A DNA stretch of 39,321 bases from DUUS01 sp964416365 (GTDB lineage: Bacteria; Bacillota_I; Bacilli_A; RF39; UBA660): NCBI GenBank assembly GCA_964416365.1, contig CAYQDO010000003.1, positions 1 to 39,321 of the forward strand, given 5' to 3'. Below are positions 38,853 to 39,321 of this stretch, in pieces (the first letter of the stretch is position 1; every line of letters begins with the position of its first letter). A program made the position numbers and the translations under genes. A model generated the notes under the pieces. It was not told the DNA's origin, made no database searches, and saw only the letters and a program-made list of their open reading frames with translations.

Positions 38853-39321
38853 TTATTGATTGTTTTTAGCTTTAATTGCAGCTTGGGCAGCAGCAAGTCT
38901 AGCTATTGGAACTCTAAATGGACTGCATGATACATAGTTTAAGCCAAGCATATTACAGAATTCTATCGAACTAGCTTCTCCTCCATGTTCACCACAAATA
39001 CCAAGTTTAATATCTGGTCTTGTTTGTTTTCCTTTTTGAACAGCAATTCTCATCAGCTCTCCAACGCCTTCTCTATCTACTTTAGCAAAAGGATCAGATT
39101 CAAATATTTGTTTCTTATAGTAATCATCTAAGAATTTACTAGCATCATCTCTACTAAAACCATAAGTCATTTGAGTTAAATCATTTGTTCCAAAACTGAA
39201 GAATTCAGCTTCTTCGGCGATTTTATCAGCCATTAGAGCCGCTCTAGGAATTTCAATCATTGTTCCAACTTTATAATCAATTGTAATTCCTTTTTCTTCC
39301 ATGACTTTCTTAGCAGTTTCG
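38853..39321 (-). CDS. ppdK: Pyruvate, phosphate dikinase, C-terminal part (gene runs off the right edge)
   Basis: The last about 155 residues of the PEP/pyruvate-binding domain; the 5' part lies beyond the window. YKVGTMIEIPRAALMADKIA, FFSFGTNDLTQMTYGFSRDD, the catalytic Cys region LGICGEHGG, IEFCNMLGLNYVSCSPFRVP and the end IARLAAAQAAIKAKNN then Q are classic. PPDK interconverts pyruvate + ATP + Pi and PEP + AMP + PPi, replacing or complementing pyruvate kinase in many anaerobes. The reading frame stays open to the window edge, so the ATG at 39302 is internal. Confidence 0.96.
   Translation of the reverse strand, partial: ETAKKVMEEKGITIDYKVGTMIEIPRAALMADKIAEEAEFFSFGTNDLTQMTYGFSRDDASKFLDDYYKKQIFESDPFAKVDREGVGELMRIAVQKGKQTRPDIKLGICGEHGGEASSIEFCNMLGLNYVSCSPFRVPIARLAAAQAAIKAKNNQ

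Larger units (their letters stand above)
29332..38894. other. Candidate genomic island inserted at the 3' end of ppdK
   Basis: The block between the decayed ppdK tail (left) and the intact ppdK 3' end (right) contains one minus-strand operon of accessory genes (radical SAM, glycosyltransferases, glf). Duplicated gene tails in direct orientation at both ends are the footprint of insertion at a gene 3' end. No integrase, transposase or tRNA is visible, so mobility is inferred, not shown. Confidence 0.5.

Noticed and set aside
1..39321. CRISPR arrays, tRNA or rRNA genes, insertion sequences
   Set aside because: No regularly spaced repeats, no cloverleaf-like sequence recognised, and no transposase or integrase reading frame seen by eye.

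Overview
This is an AT-rich window (about 70% A+T by eye) from a low-GC Gram-positive bacterium of the Bacillota, most likely a Bacilli-type lineage that makes endospores. The sporulation evidence is direct. There are recognisable homologues of SpoVID and its partner YsxE, SpoIIIAH, GerE and GerM, and a sequence matching the sigma-K promoter consensus precedes gerE. Several neighbourhoods match Bacillus subtilis gene order: rimM-trmD-rplS, recU-ponA, dnaD-nth, and gerE near gerM. Promoters are mostly of the sigma-A type with 17-base spacers. A run of exactly 100 Ns (3987-4086) marks a scaffold join, so this looks like a draft or metagenome-derived assembly, and linkage across that point is not proven.

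Layout. 1-110: a heat-shock-type promoter with CIRCE-like repeats fires off the left edge. 107-5449 (minus): frr with two TasA/camelysin-like surface proteins, then the gap, then a prepilin-like protein with a LamG-type lectin domain. 5570-13033: spoVID-ysxE, lon, pyrimidine nucleoside phosphorylase, rplS, trmD, rimM, mostly as short units with clear promoters and terminators. 13111-19195: a membrane protein, a catalytically degenerate glycerophosphodiesterase homologue, an RNA methyltransferase, a YgjP-type metallopeptidase, der, a type IV prepilin and engB. 19306-22591 (plus): recU and a class A penicillin-binding protein. 22599-24928 (minus): cca-dnaD-nth. 24973-27286 (minus): a compact bacteriocin locus with a C39-peptidase ABC transporter followed by two very short double-glycine-leader peptide genes that length-filtered gene calls would miss. 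27521-29285 (plus): spoIIIAH, gerE, gerM.

29332-38852 looks like an accessory island. It holds one long minus-strand operon behind a single good promoter at 38647-38675. In transcription order it encodes: a start-less small ORF, a radical-SAM-like protein that has lost its CxxxCxxC motif, a guanylate-kinase-like protein with an extra C-terminal domain, a YfcE-type phosphoesterase, an unknown protein, two tandem DUF402 proteins (the second degenerate), two intact radical SAM proteins, a GT2 glycosyltransferase, a DUF4422 glycosyltransferase and UDP-galactopyranose mutase. The island is bracketed by the true 3' end of ppdK on the right and a decayed copy of that same 3' end on the left (27 bases with 25 matching). 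This is the pattern left by insertion at, or recombination with, the ppdK tail.

The strongest candidates for something undescribed are the island operon, which combines radical SAM and nucleotide-type enzymes with galactofuranose-type glycosylation and carries intact/degenerate paralogue pairs, and the two-peptide bacteriocin locus.
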